From NCBI GenBank assembly GCA_964549735.1, contig CAZJWO010000039.1, positions 1-30,185 of the forward strand: a DNA stretch of 30,185 bases. The letters run 5' to 3'. Under the pieces are notes generated by a model, which was not told where the DNA came from, searched no databases, and was given only the letters and a program-made list of their open reading frames with translations. The translations under genes and the position numbers were made by a program. Below, in pieces: positions 1 through 8,028 of this stretch (the first letter of the stretch is position 1; each line of letters opens with the position of its first letter). Source of the DNA: Glo-17 sp964549735 (GTDB taxonomy: Bacteria > Krumholzibacteriota > Krumholzibacteriia > LZORAL124-64-63).

Positions 1-10
1 ATAATGAGCG

Positions 11-44
11 GTGACTGGAGTTCAGACGTGTGCTCTTCCGATCT
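11..44 (+). other. Illumina adapter contamination
   Basis: These 34 bases agree base for base with the TruSeq read-2 (multiplexing) adapter as I know it, ending in the familiar GCTCTTCCGATCT. They are not genomic. The preceding 10 bases (1-10) are therefore also suspect and may be index or chimeric read sequence. Read in frame they give the peptide DWSSDVCSSDL, a recognised artefact in protein databases. Genomic sequence can be trusted only from about position 45. Confidence 0.96.
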
Positions 45-483
45 CCTCGCCGACGCCCTCCACTGGGTCTGCGGCCGCCGTCCCGATCACGTCATCGACA
101 TCGCGACCCTGACGGGAGCCTGCGCGCTGGCGCTCGGCCAGGAATTCGCCGGCGTCATGGGCAACAGCGGCTCCTTGATCCAGACGCTCGAACAGGCCGG
201 CGGCGAGACGGGCGAACGCGTCTGGCCGCTGCCGCTCATCGACGCGCATCGCGAGGCTCTGCAGTCCAAGGTCGCCGACCTGAAGAACCTCGGACCGCGC
301 GAAGGCGGCGCGCTGACCGCCGCGGCATTCCTCGGCCATTTCGTGCCGGAAGATATCCCCTGGGCGCACGTGGACATCGCCGGCCCGGCGTGGAGCGACC
401 AGGACACCCCGCTCGGATCGCGCGGCGGCACGGGATTCGGTGCGCGCTTGCTGGCCAGGACGGTGGAGATCCTTGTCGGCTGA
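45..483 (+). CDS. pepA: Leucyl aminopeptidase (PepA, M17 family), C-terminal fragment
   Basis: This is the last ~145 residues of a cytosolic leucyl aminopeptidase, a two-metal exopeptidase that releases N-terminal residues. The fragment opens with LADALHWV, which in the family directly follows the NTDAEGR metal and catalytic motif, so that motif and the whole N-terminal domain (family length about 500 residues) are lost upstream. The conserved C-terminal landmarks are present: IDIATLTGACALALG, a KVADLKN segment, GGALTAAAFL and WAHVDIAGPAW. The ORF appears to start at an ATG at position 4, but its first 13-14 residues are translated adapter, so this is a 5'-truncated gene at a contig edge, not a short paralogue. 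The stop at 481-483 overlaps the likely start of the downstream transporter gene. Family assignment is secure; nothing can be said of the missing part. Confidence 0.93.
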
Positions 484-1831
484 GCGGCTCGGCGCCTTGC
501 CTTGGCCGCGGCTCCTCGCGTTCGCGGCCAGGCTGGCGGGTCCGGTCATCCTGGCCAGCCTCGCCCAGACGCTCATGGGCGTGGTCGACACGCTGATGGT
601 CGGCCGTCTGGGGACGACCGCGATCGCGGCCGTCGGCATCGCGACCTTGCTCTTCTCGGTGCTGGCGACGGGGCTGCGATCGCTGGACGTGGCGGTGCAG
701 GTCCTGACGGCGCGCCGCGACGGCGCGGGCCGACCGGCCGAGGTCGGCTCGGTGCTCGGCACGGGACTCTGCCTGGTCTTGACCGCGGGCGCGCTGGTCA
801 CCTGGTGCGGTCTGCGCTGGCCGGCCGCCGGTCTGGCGCTCGTCAGTCCCGATGCGCAGGTGATCGCCCTCGGCGCCGACTACTACGCGGTGCGCATCGT
901 CGGCCTGTTGCCTTTCCTGGCGTACTTCGTCGTGCGCGCGGTCTTCGACGGCCTCGGCCGCACCGGCGTCGGCATGGTCACCGGCGTCGGCATGAACGTG
1001 TTGAACGTGGCGTTGAACTGGGCGCTGATCTTCGGCAATCTGGGCCTGCCGGCCATGGGCGTGCGCGGCGCCGCGCTGGCCAGCACGCTCGCCAGCGCCG
1101 CGGCGGCGGCGACGATCGTGGCCTGGACGTTGCGCCCGAGTCTGCGGCGACGCCACGGGCTGTGGTCGCGCCAGCCGCTGCGTCGCGACCTCGCGCTGCC
1201 CTTGCTGCGACTCGGCTGGCCGCCCGCCCTGCAGGCCGTCAGCCTGATCGGCGGGCTCATGGTCTTCACGATGATCCTGGCGCAGATCTCGACCGTCGCG
1301 GTCGCCGCCGGCAACATCGTCATGCGTCTGGCCGCGCTCAGCATGATGGCCGCGATCGGCGTCGGCGTCGTCGTGCAGACCCTCGTCAGCCGCAGCCTGG
1401 GGGCGCGCGACGCGCGGGGCGCCTGGCGGAGCGGACTGGCGGGGATGGCGCTGGCCGCCGGTCTGATGCTCCTGGCCGGCGTGCCGATGCTGCTCTGGCC
1501 CGAGGCGCTGCTCGGCGCGTTCGCGGCGGAACCGCCCGTGGTCGCAGCCGGCCGCGGGATCCTGCGCTTGACGGCTCTGTTCCAGGTCTTCGCGGCGGTC
1601 AGCCTGGTCTGCGCCGGCGTCTTGCGCGGCGCCGGCGCCGCGGCGAAGGTTCTGGCCGTCGAGGCCGGCACCGGGCTGGGTTTCCTGCTGCCGGCGGCCT
1701 GGCTGCTGGCGATCCATTTCGGCGGCGGGCTGGCGGCCGCGTGGTCGGCTCTCGCCGCCTGGGTCGTCCTGCACGCGGCCTTGATGTCCAGGCTCTTCCT
1801 GGCCCGGCGGTGGATCGGCATCCGTGTGTGA
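473..1831 (+). CDS. MATE-family multidrug/Na+ antiporter
   Basis: This predicts a ~452-residue inner-membrane protein with about 12 hydrophobic segments in two similar halves, the layout of MATE exporters, which expel drugs or metabolites in exchange for Na+ or H+. The start region shows the typical MATE sequence: a helix containing GPVILASLAQTLMGVVDTLMVGRLG, followed by an A-x-A-A-V-G segment. Later landmarks are NVALNWALIFG (around residue 180) and the second-half repeat beginning with AVSLIGGLMVFT. I prefer the TTG at 473 because GGTGGAG lies just upstream (462-468), although the spacing of 4 is short; a GTG at 440 would add 11 residues with no good ribosome site. Either start overlaps the end of pepA, so the two are probably translationally coupled. 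The substrate cannot be read from sequence. Confidence 0.88.
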   Translation: MSAERLGALPWPRLLAFAARLAGPVILASLAQTLMGVVDTLMVGRLGTTAIAAVGIATLLFSVLATGLRSLDVAVQVLTARRDGAGRPAEVGSVLGTGLCLVLTAGALVTWCGLRWPAAGLALVSPDAQVIALGADYYAVRIVGLLPFLAYFVVRAVFDGLGRTGVGMVTGVGMNVLNVALNWALIFGNLGLPAMGVRGAALASTLASAAAAATIVAWTLRPSLRRRHGLWSRQPLRRDLALPLLRLGWPPALQAVSLIGGLMVFTMILAQISTVAVAAGNIVMRLAALSMMAAIGVGVVVQTLVSRSLGARDARGAWRSGLAGMALAAGLMLLAGVPMLLWPEALLGAFAAEPPVVAAGRGILRLTALFQVFAAVSLVCAGVLRGAGAAAKVLAVEAGTGLGFLLPAAWLLAIHFGGGLAAAWSALAAWVVLHAALMSRLFLARRWIGIRV

Positions 1832-1889
1832 CGAGTGAAGGAGGCGTCGCGCCGATCGAGCCGGCGCGGGCCGATCCCTTGAGGTGAGC

Positions 1890-3482
1890 ATGAGAGATGG
1901 ATCGGATCGGACAGGCGACGGCGGCGACACGCGCGGCGCGAACGATCGCGCGGACCGGCGCATCCTGACGGTCAGACAGCTCAACGAAGCGATCCAGGCG
2001 GCGCTGCAGGACGCGTTCACCGATCCGGTGTGGGTGCGCGGCGAGGTCCAGCGTCTGGCGGCGGACGCCGCGCGGCGGCAGCACGTGTACTTCGAACTGC
2101 ACGACGCCGGCCGGGCCGGCGCCGCCGGCTACCAGATCCCGGCGGCGATCCTCGGCTGGGACCGCCAGCGGTACGGTCTCGGCCGTTACCTCGACGGCAG
2201 CGACCCGGCGTTCCGGCTGCAGGACAAGCTGGAGGCCTGCCTGCTCTGCCGCGTGGACTTCTATCCTCCGTTCGGCAAGGTCAGCTTGAAGGTGGTGGGC
2301 ATCGATCCGGAGTTCTCGCTCGGGCAGCTCGAGCGACGGCGCCGGCAGGTGCTCGCCTGGCTGCAGGAGCAGGGGCTGTTGACGCTCAACGCCGCGGTGC
2401 CCATCGCCGAACTGCCTCTGCGCGTCGGCCTGATCACCAGCCGAGGCAGCGCCGCGGATGAGGACGTGCGCGCCAGCCTGGCCGCCAGCCGCTTCCCCTT
2501 CGTCGTCACGCGGGCCGACTGCCGCATGCAGGGCGAGCAGACCGCCCCGCAGATCATCGCGGCGCTGGCCCGGCTCGCCGCCGAGCCGATCGATGTCGTG
2601 CTCATCGCGCGCGGTGGCGGTTCGCGCGCCGATCTGAGCTGGTTCGACCAGGCCGACCTCTGCGCGGCCGTCGCGCGGAGCCCCCTGCCGGTCATCACGG
2701 CCATCGGCCACGAGATCGACACCAGCCTGGTCGACCTGTGCGCCCATACGCGCTGCAAGACGCCGACCGCCGCGGCCGGCTACCTGATCGAACGGCTGCA
2801 GCGCGCCGATCAACGCCTCTGCGAGGCGCAGCAGCGCTTGCAAGCCGAGGCGATGCTGCGACTCGCCGACGCCAGGAGGCGGTTGGACGGCGCCCGCAGC
2901 CTCGTGCCGCTGGCCGCGCGCCGGCTGCGCGACGAGAAGCATCGATTGCGCCGCCTGGGCGCGGCGCTCGAGAGCCGCACCGGCAGGGCCGTATCCCGGC
3001 GCCAGCAACGCCTGGCGACGCTCGCCGCCGGCCTGGCCCATGCCGCACGTGGGTGCGTGGGAGCGGCCGGGCGCCGCACCGACTATCTTGGCCGGCAGTT
3101 GGTGCGCGAAGGGCCGCGCGCGGCCGCGAGCGAGCGGCGCCGGCTCGCGGCCGTCGCGGCCGCGCTCGCCGCGCTGGCCGGGCGTCTGCCTCGCGATCGC
3201 GCCGCCAAGCTCGATCTTCTGGCCGCCAAGGTTCACGGCCTGGATCCCCGGCGGATGCTCGCGCGCGGCTTCACGCTGACCCTCGATGCCGGCGGCCGGC
3301 TGCTGCGAACGGCGGCGGCCGTGCAGCCTGGTCAGATGCTGCGGACCCGTTTCGCCGACGGCGAGGTCGCCAGCGTCGTCGGCGCGGCGCCGCCGCCCGC
3401 CCGCAAGCCGGCTCGCCGCCAGGCGGGCCAGAAAGGCGATCATGGCAACGAAGAAGACGCCGGTCAGCAAGCTCTCTTTTAG
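1890..3482 (+). CDS. xseA: Exodeoxyribonuclease VII large subunit
   Basis: This is the catalytic subunit of exonuclease VII, which degrades single-stranded DNA in both directions to oligonucleotides and works as one large subunit with several XseB subunits. The ~530-residue protein is longer than the E. coli protein (about 456). An N-terminal OB-fold region (residues ~30-130, with VWVRGEVQ and HVYFELHD) is followed by the catalytic domain with LPLRVGLITSRGSAADEDV, VVLIARGGGSRADLSWFD and ITAIGHEIDTSLVDL...KTPTAAA, all diagnostic of the family. The second half is a long Arg/Ala/Leu-rich helical region, as expected for the coiled-coil that binds XseB. The ATG at 1890 is chosen because GAGG (1881-1884) stands five bases before it; an in-frame GTG at 1884 overlaps that site. 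Its 3' end overlaps xseB by 41 bases. Confidence 0.95.
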   Translation: MRDGSDRTGDGGDTRGANDRADRRILTVRQLNEAIQAALQDAFTDPVWVRGEVQRLAADAARRQHVYFELHDAGRAGAAGYQIPAAILGWDRQRYGLGRYLDGSDPAFRLQDKLEACLLCRVDFYPPFGKVSLKVVGIDPEFSLGQLERRRRQVLAWLQEQGLLTLNAAVPIAELPLRVGLITSRGSAADEDVRASLAASRFPFVVTRADCRMQGEQTAPQIIAALARLAAEPIDVVLIARGGGSRADLSWFDQADLCAAVARSPLPVITAIGHEIDTSLVDLCAHTRCKTPTAAAGYLIERLQRADQRLCEAQQRLQAEAMLRLADARRRLDGARSLVPLAARRLRDEKHRLRRLGAALESRTGRAVSRRQQRLATLAAGLAHAARGCVGAAGRRTDYLGRQLVREGPRAAASERRRLAAVAAALAALAGRLPRDRAAKLDLLAAKVHGLDPRRMLARGFTLTLDAGGRLLRTAAAVQPGQMLRTRFADGEVASVVGAAPPPARKPARRQAGQKGDHGNEEDAGQQALF

Positions 3483-3699
3483 CGAAGCGGTGGCCGAGGT
3501 CGAAGACATCGTCAACCGCCTGGAGAACGAGGAAACGGACATCGACGAGCTGAGCGCCGAGGTGCAGCGCGCGGTCGAGCTGATCGCGGCCTGCCGCGAG
3601 CGTCTCGAGCGCACCGACCTGGAAGTGCGCGAGCTCGTCACCAAGCTGGCGCCGCCGGCCGCCGCCGAGGCGGAGGACCAGACTGGCCCCGGGGTCTGA
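3442..3699 (+). CDS. xseB: Exodeoxyribonuclease VII small subunit
   Basis: This is the 85-residue partner of XseA, normal length for the family. After a lysine-rich start comes the hallmark LSFSEAVAEVEDIVNRLENEE, then DIDELSAEVQRAVELIAACRERL, a two-helix coiled coil that packs on the large subunit. AAAGG at 3432-3436, five bases before the ATG, supports this start. It begins 41 bases inside xseA in another frame, a strong sign of translational coupling and stoichiometric production. An alternative longer reading from 3286 exists in frame but lies wholly inside xseA and shows no family similarity before this ATG. The stop is one base before the ATG of the ABC transporter ATPase gene. Confidence 0.95.
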   Translation: MATKKTPVSKLSFSEAVAEVEDIVNRLENEETDIDELSAEVQRAVELIAACRERLERTDLEVRELVTKLAPPAAAEAEDQTGPGV

Positions 3700-3700
3700 C

Positions 3701-4747
3701 ATGCCGGCCTTGATCACGGTCGACCGACTCTGCAAGGACTACCGCCTGTCGCGCCGCCGCGAGGGCGTGCGCGGCGGCCTGATCGATCTGGTGCGACCGC
3801 GCCGGCACATCCTGCGCGCCGTCGACGACGTCAGCTTCGCGATCGACGCCGGGGAGATGGTGGGGTACATCGGCGCCAACGGCGCCGGCAAGAGCACGAC
3901 GATCAAGATGCTGACCGGCATCCTGACGCCCACCTCCGGCGAGGTCCGCGTCGGCGGACTGGTGCCCTACCGCCAGCGGCAGAGCTACACCCGGCACATC
4001 GGCGTCGTCTTCGGCCAACGCACCCAGCTCTGGTGGGATCTGGCCGTCGTCGAGAGCCTGCGCCTGCTGCAGCGCATCTACGAGGTGCCGGACGCCGAAT
4101 ACCGCCGGCAGCTGGCGTTCTTCGACGAGCTGCTCGGCATCGGGGAGGTCCTGCACCAGCCGGTGCGCAAGCTCAGCCTCGGCCAGCGGATGCGCTGCGA
4201 CCTGGCCGCCGCGCTGCTCCACGCGCCGCGCGTCCTGTTCCTCGACGAGCCGACGATCGGCCTGGACGTCATCGCCAAGGAGAACGTGCGCCAGTTCCTG
4301 CGCGAAGCGCGCGACCGCCTCGGCGTGACCGTGATCCTGACGACGCACGACCTCGGCGATATCGAGCAGCTCTGCCGGCGGGTCATCATCATCGACCGCG
4401 GCAAGGTCCTCTATGATGGCCTGCTGGAGGACCTGCGCCGCGGACCGGGGCATCGCCTGCGGCTGTGCCTGGAGCTGTTCGAACCGGTGACCGCGGCGCA
4501 GCTCGGCGCCTTGACCGGCGATCTGCCGGTGACCTGGGAGGGCGCGACCGAGCGCGGCGAGTCGGCCAGCCCGCGCCACTGCGCTCTCTTCTCGCGCGCC
4601 GAGACGAGCGCGGCGGCGATCCTCTCGCGGGTGCTCGCCGTGCACCGCCTGCGCGACATGGCGCTCAACGAGCCGGCGATCGAAGACGTCGTGCGCCGCA
4701 TCTACCGCGAGGGCATGACCCCGGCGCCGGAGGTCGTCGTTGAGTGA
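3701..4747 (+). CDS. ABC-2 type exporter, ATP-binding subunit (COG4586-like)
   Basis: This 348-residue cytoplasmic ATPase powers the transporter formed with the two permeases at 4740 and 6373. All nucleotide-binding motifs are intact: Walker A GANGAGKST (58-66), Q-loop Gln106 in VVFGQRTQLWWDL, signature LSLGQ (158-162), Walker B VLFLDEPTIGLD (178-189) and the switch His216 in TTHD. The combination of FGQRTQLWWDL with an N-terminal insertion before the Walker A is typical of the uncharacterised COG4586 group, which usually pairs with COG4587 and COG3694 membrane proteins, exactly as here. A ~100-residue C-terminal extension follows the ATPase core. The start is one base after the xseB stop, and the 3' end overlaps the next gene by 8 bases. 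The exported substrate is unknown; family membership is well supported. Confidence 0.93.
   Translation: MPALITVDRLCKDYRLSRRREGVRGGLIDLVRPRRHILRAVDDVSFAIDAGEMVGYIGANGAGKSTTIKMLTGILTPTSGEVRVGGLVPYRQRQSYTRHIGVVFGQRTQLWWDLAVVESLRLLQRIYEVPDAEYRRQLAFFDELLGIGEVLHQPVRKLSLGQRMRCDLAAALLHAPRVLFLDEPTIGLDVIAKENVRQFLREARDRLGVTVILTTHDLGDIEQLCRRVIIIDRGKVLYDGLLEDLRRGPGHRLRLCLELFEPVTAAQLGALTGDLPVTWEGATERGESASPRHCALFSRAETSAAAILSRVLAVHRLRDMALNEPAIEDVVRRIYREGMTPAPEVVVE
4729..4733 (+). promoter_or_regulatory. Shine-Dalgarno site deciding a TTG start
   Basis: A perfect GGAGG lies six bases before the TTG at 4740. It decides in favour of this rare start codon, eight bases inside the end of the ATPase gene. Confidence 0.7.
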
Positions 4748-5684
4748 GCGCCCGCGCACGAGCCGGCGCGACGTCGGCCTGACGCCGCCCGCCGCCGCGG
4801 CGGCCGCTGGCGGTGGCGTGGCCCTGCGGCCGCCGGTGGCGCTCGCGCCGTGGCGGCGCGACCGCGCGGCGAGCCTGCGCCTGTACGTCAGCTTCGTGCG
4901 GCTCGCGTTCCTGAAGTTCCTCGCTTACCGGCTGCGCTACTACACCGGCGTCATCAGCTACACCGTCTTCGTGGCCGGCAACGCCTACCTCTACCGCGCG
5001 CTCTTCGCCAGCCGGCCCGAGGCTCTCGGCGAGACCCAGATCGGCGGACTCACTCTCGCGCAGATGGTCACCTACATCGCCGTCGCCTGGATCGGACGCA
5101 GCTTCACCTTCAACAACATCGACCGCACGCTGTCCGATCAGATCCAGCGCGGCGAGATCGCCATGCAGCTCATCAAGCCGTTCCACGTGCAGACAGTCAT
5201 GATGTTCGAGGCGATCGGCGAGGCCGCGTTCCGCCTGCTGCTGTTCACGGTGCCGATCATGATCGTCGTCGTGCCGCTCTTCGGCGTCATGGCGCCGCCG
5301 CAGCCGCAGCTCTACGCCTGGACCTTGCTGAGCTTCGTGCTGGCGCTGGTCATCAACTGCCAGCTCAACTTCCTGGTCGGCTGTCTCGCCTTCTACCTCA
5401 AGAACATCGACGGCGTGATCCGGGCCAAGCACATCAGCCTCGATTTCCTGTCCGGAGTGCTGATCCCGTTCAGCTTCTTTCCGGCCTGGGTGCAGACGGC
5501 CGTCGCCTGGCTGCCGTTCCAGGGCCTCAGCTACGTGCCGGTGACCATCTACCTGGGCCAACGCCGCGGCGAGGATCTCGTCGCGGCTCTGCTCGTGCAA
5601 GCGGTCTGGGCGCTGGGGCTCTTCCTGATCGGCCGCCGGCTCTGGTCTCGCGCGTTGCGCGCGGTGACGTTGCAGGGAGGTTGA
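4740..5684 (+). CDS. ABC-2 type exporter permease, first subunit (COG4587/PF06182-like)
   Basis: This 314-residue inner-membrane protein has a ~40-residue Pro/Ala/Arg-rich cytoplasmic tail before the first helix, then about six membrane segments. Family features are the amphipathic KFLAYRLRYYTGVISYTVF region, LAQMVTYIAVAWIGRSF, the DQIQRGEIAMQLIKPFHVQ loop (typical for this group, where a nearly invariant G-x-I-x-x-x-L-x-x-P motif occurs) and FLSGVLIPFSFFPAWVQTAVAWLPFQGLSYVPV. Translation begins at TTG 4740, set by GGAGG at 4729-4733. It should form a heterodimer with the permease at 6373 and be driven by the ATPase at 3701. Its stop is followed within two bases by the GTG of an unrecognised gene that splits the transporter operon. 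The substrate is unknown. Confidence 0.9.
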   Translation: MSERPRTSRRDVGLTPPAAAAAAGGGVALRPPVALAPWRRDRAASLRLYVSFVRLAFLKFLAYRLRYYTGVISYTVFVAGNAYLYRALFASRPEALGETQIGGLTLAQMVTYIAVAWIGRSFTFNNIDRTLSDQIQRGEIAMQLIKPFHVQTVMMFEAIGEAAFRLLLFTVPIMIVVVPLFGVMAPPQPQLYAWTLLSFVLALVINCQLNFLVGCLAFYLKNIDGVIRAKHISLDFLSGVLIPFSFFPAWVQTAVAWLPFQGLSYVPVTIYLGQRRGEDLVAALLVQAVWALGLFLIGRRLWSRALRAVTLQGG

Positions 5685-5686
5685 CC

Positions 5687-6376
5687 GTGCCGATCGCCGC
5701 GGCGCTGTGCCTGGTCTGCGCGCACCTGGCAGGGCCGTTCGCGCCCGACGACACCCTCTACGCCGCCTGGCGCCCGCTGCTCGCCGCCGAGTTGCAGCGC
5801 GCCGACGCGCGGCTGCAGCCGCAGGATGTCTACAAGTTCCTGCATCAAGGGGTTCTCGGGCCGGCGCACGCCGTGACCGACACGGCGGCGGTGCGGGCCC
5901 GCCTGCTGCGCGAATGGCAGCTCAGCGCCGATCTGGAGGCGGCGGGCCGGCCGCCGCTCCTGCTCCCGTTGCGACCGGACGGGCGCCTCGTCAGGATCGA
6001 TCTCGTGCGTCTGCGGCAGTTCGTGGCCAGCCGGTCGGCGGCAGCCGACCTCGCGCCGCCGGAGCGCGCGGACACCGCGCCGGCGCACGCCGCCGCGCTG
6101 GACACCCTGGCGCTCGCCGTCGTCGCGACGGCGGCGGCGTGGCCGCTCGCCACGGAGCAGCTGGCGGCGCTCTGGTCGGCGGTGCGTCGCGACGCCCAGC
6201 TCTGGTCGGAGCACTTCGACGCCGCGGCGCTGCAGGCGTTCCACGCCGAGGTGCAGGGGCGTTGGCCGGTGGTCCATCACGGCGAAGCCTATCGCCGCCA
6301 GCGGCAGCCGCACTATCGGGTCGTGGCGGTCGAGTTCCTGCCGGCCGCCTGGCGCCGCGCGGAGATGGCGCCATGA
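5687..6376 (+). CDS. Uncharacterised protein encoded inside the ABC exporter operon
   Basis: I do not recognise a named family for this 229-residue protein. It starts at GTG 5687, six bases after a perfect GGGAGG (5675-5680), only two bases after the upstream permease, and its TGA overlaps the ATG of the next permease (ATGA at 6373), so it is a genuine, tightly coupled gene. Visible features are a short hydrophobic N terminus (residues 3-16) that might be a weak signal peptide but lacks positive charges, the motif DVYKFLHQGVLGPAHAV at about 47-63, and a C-terminal stretch VVHHGEAYRRQ...YRVV. These His/Tyr-rich blocks look like conserved active-site or binding segments of a soluble domain; the middle (residues ~125-180) is Ala/Leu-rich and helical. 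Location suggests a role linked to the exporter, for example substrate handling, but that is inference. Confidence 0.82.
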   Translation: MPIAAALCLVCAHLAGPFAPDDTLYAAWRPLLAAELQRADARLQPQDVYKFLHQGVLGPAHAVTDTAAVRARLLREWQLSADLEAAGRPPLLLPLRPDGRLVRIDLVRLRQFVASRSAAADLAPPERADTAPAHAAALDTLALAVVATAAAWPLATEQLAALWSAVRRDAQLWSEHFDAAALQAFHAEVQGRWPVVHHGEAYRRQRQPHYRVVAVEFLPAAWRRAEMAP

Positions 6377-7227
6377 ACGATCGCGCCAGGCCGTCGCTCC
6401 TCGCCATGGCGCCGCGGCGCACGCGCCTGCAGCGTGCGGGGCGCCAGATCGTCATCCTTTCCGCGTACTTCGCCCAGTTCCTCAAGATGCGGCTGGCCTA
6501 CCGGGCGGACTTCCTGGTCGATCTGTCGGCCAACATCTTCGCCATCGGGATCCAGCTCGCCACCCTGACGGTGCTCTTCAGCAAGGTCCCCGCGTTGCAG
6601 GGCTGGAGCTTCGAACAGGTCCTGTTCATCTACGGCTTCAGCCTGCTGCCGCTGGGGCTGTTCAATCTGATAAGCTGGAACATCTACGGCTTCGCCGGCC
6701 ACTACATCACCGACGGCAACCTCGACCGCGTCCTGCTGCGGCCCGTCAACCCGCTGGCCCAGGTGCTCTGCGAATCCTTCAACATCTCGGGATTGAACGA
6801 GATGATGCTCGGCGCGGGCATCATGATCTGGGCCGGCGCCGCGATGGGGCTGCAGCCGGACTGGCTCGACGTGGTCGTCCTGGTCGTCGTGGTGCCGTCC
6901 GCAGCGCTCGTCTACACGGCGGTCTTCCTGGGCCTGGCCACCGTGTCGTTCTGGCATGAAGACCGGCTCGGCCTGGCGCCGCCCGTCTACAACGTCATCC
7001 GCTTCGCGCGCTATCCCTTGACGATCTATGACCGTGCAGTACAATTGTTTCTGACGTTCCTGCTGCCCTTCGCCTGGGTGGCGTACATGCCCGCCGGCTG
7101 GTTCATCGGCGGGTCCGCGCACCGGGGTCTGGCGCTGCTGACGCCGCTGGTCGCGTTGCTGGCCATGGGCCTGGCCTACGCGATCTGGCGCGCGGGCCTG
7201 CGGCGTTACGCCAGTACCGGGAGCTGA
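6373..7227 (+). CDS. ABC-2 type exporter permease, second subunit (COG3694/PF06182-like)
   Basis: This 284-residue inner-membrane protein has about six helices. Family features are QFLKMRLAYRADFLVDL before the first helix, EQVLFIYGFSLLPLGLFNLI, the loop ITDGNLDRVLLRPVNPLAQVL (equivalent of the GEI...LIKP loop in the first permease) and the C-terminal RFARYPLTIYDRAVQLFLTFLLPFAWVAYMPAGWF, where the F-x-x-Y-P-x-x-I-Y block is typical of COG3694 proteins. It begins with ATG in an ATGA overlap with the unrecognised gene at 5687. With 3701 and 4740 it makes a complete ABC-2 exporter. The spacing (12 bases to the next ATG) leaves room for the secreted protein at 7239 to be in the same transcript. 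Confidence 0.9.
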   Translation: MNDRARPSLLAMAPRRTRLQRAGRQIVILSAYFAQFLKMRLAYRADFLVDLSANIFAIGIQLATLTVLFSKVPALQGWSFEQVLFIYGFSLLPLGLFNLISWNIYGFAGHYITDGNLDRVLLRPVNPLAQVLCESFNISGLNEMMLGAGIMIWAGAAMGLQPDWLDVVVLVVVVPSAALVYTAVFLGLATVSFWHEDRLGLAPPVYNVIRFARYPLTIYDRAVQLFLTFLLPFAWVAYMPAGWFIGGSAHRGLALLTPLVALLAMGLAYAIWRAGLRRYASTGS

Positions 7228-7238
7228 AAGAGGCTGTC

Positions 7239-7913
7239 ATGAAGAGATTCCTGTGTGCCGTCACGCTCGCGGCCGTGATCTGGTGGCCGGCGGTCGAACA
7301 GGCCGGCGCTTCGCAGTTCTGCGGCTGCAACGGCGTCGTGAAGCTGTCCTTCGCCCAGCAGGGCGAGGCGCAGCCGACGTTGACGACCACGCCGGACGAG
7401 GACGGCTTCCTGCATGCCGATCTCTGGGCGGTGCTCGATGAGGTCGTCCAGGTGGAAGGCCCGGGGGGCGTGTTCCTGTCCATCGGCGGGATGGAGTTGG
7501 AGCTGAAGATCAGCGGCGCCGAGCCGGTGAGCATCGCCAAGAAGCTGCCGCTGATCGGACCGGAGATCGGGCCGCGGCCGACCGCGGTCTGGATGGGCGT
7601 CAAGGGGGGCGCCAGACTCGTCGACGGACGCCTCGTCCTGGCGCAATGGCACGTGACGCTGCCCGGCGACGCGACCGACGTGCGGTTCGACCTCGATCCG
7701 GCGGGCACGCCGACCTGCGCCAACCTGGCCGACTGCCGCGAAAGCGGCGCCAGCGCCTTCTACGTCGGCACGGTCGAGAACCAGCAGGCCCATCTGGGCT
7801 TCGGCGCCGGCTACGCGCCGGCGGTCGTCAACCCGACGCAGGAGCACGACCTGGCGCCGGTCGCGTGCCGGATTCCGTTCCAGGCGGTCGGCGTCTTCTG
7901 GCCGCGGCGCTGA
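7239..7913 (+). CDS. Secreted protein of unknown function
   Basis: This 224-residue protein has a clear Sec signal peptide: MKR, a hydrophobic stretch to about residue 17, and a likely cleavage after AGA at residue 24. There is no lipobox, so it should be periplasmic or secreted. The mature part begins SQFCGCNG, with cysteines 28 and 30, and has further cysteines in a TPTCANLADC segment and near the C terminus (VACRIPF), suggesting disulphides. The body alternates short hydrophobic strands with Gly/Pro turns (for example GGVFLSIGGMELELKISG), consistent with a beta-sandwich. GAGG at 7230-7233 fixes the start. It follows the exporter by 11 bases and may be co-transcribed. I know no family for it; a function should not be inferred from position alone. 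Confidence 0.82.
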   Translation: MKRFLCAVTLAAVIWWPAVEQAGASQFCGCNGVVKLSFAQQGEAQPTLTTTPDEDGFLHADLWAVLDEVVQVEGPGGVFLSIGGMELELKISGAEPVSIAKKLPLIGPEIGPRPTAVWMGVKGGARLVDGRLVLAQWHVTLPGDATDVRFDLDPAGTPTCANLADCRESGASAFYVGTVENQQAHLGFGAGYAPAVVNPTQEHDLAPVACRIPFQAVGVFWPRR

Positions 7914-7942
7914 CGCCCGCGGGTGACGTCACGGATCGCGTC

Positions 7943-7962
7943 CGGCGAGATCGCTCTCGCCG
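7943..7962. terminator. Hairpin between convergent genes, possible terminator
   Basis: A 7-bp perfect stem CGGCGAG/CTCGCCG with a 6-base loop lies in the 115-base gap between the secreted-protein gene (ends 7913) and the convergent epimerase gene (ends 8029). It has no T tract on either side, so intrinsic termination is uncertain. The gap also holds the 8-base palindrome TGACGTCA at 7924-7931 and nothing else that I can see. Confidence 0.3.
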
Positions 7963-8028
7963 CGCGCGGTCCGTTCGCTGCGGCGGGCGCCCGCCTCGGC
8001 GCGGCCGGGCTTGCCGCGGTGCTCCGGA

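Noticed and set aside
4..44. ATG at 4 as the start of a short complete aminopeptidase with a new N-terminal peptide
   Set aside because: The peptide is encoded by sequencing adapter; the real gene is truncated at the contig edge.
236..2020. 594-residue open frame on the minus strand
   Set aside because: It is antisense to pepA and the MATE gene, with a composition dominated by Arg/Gln/Ala/Asp and no motif.
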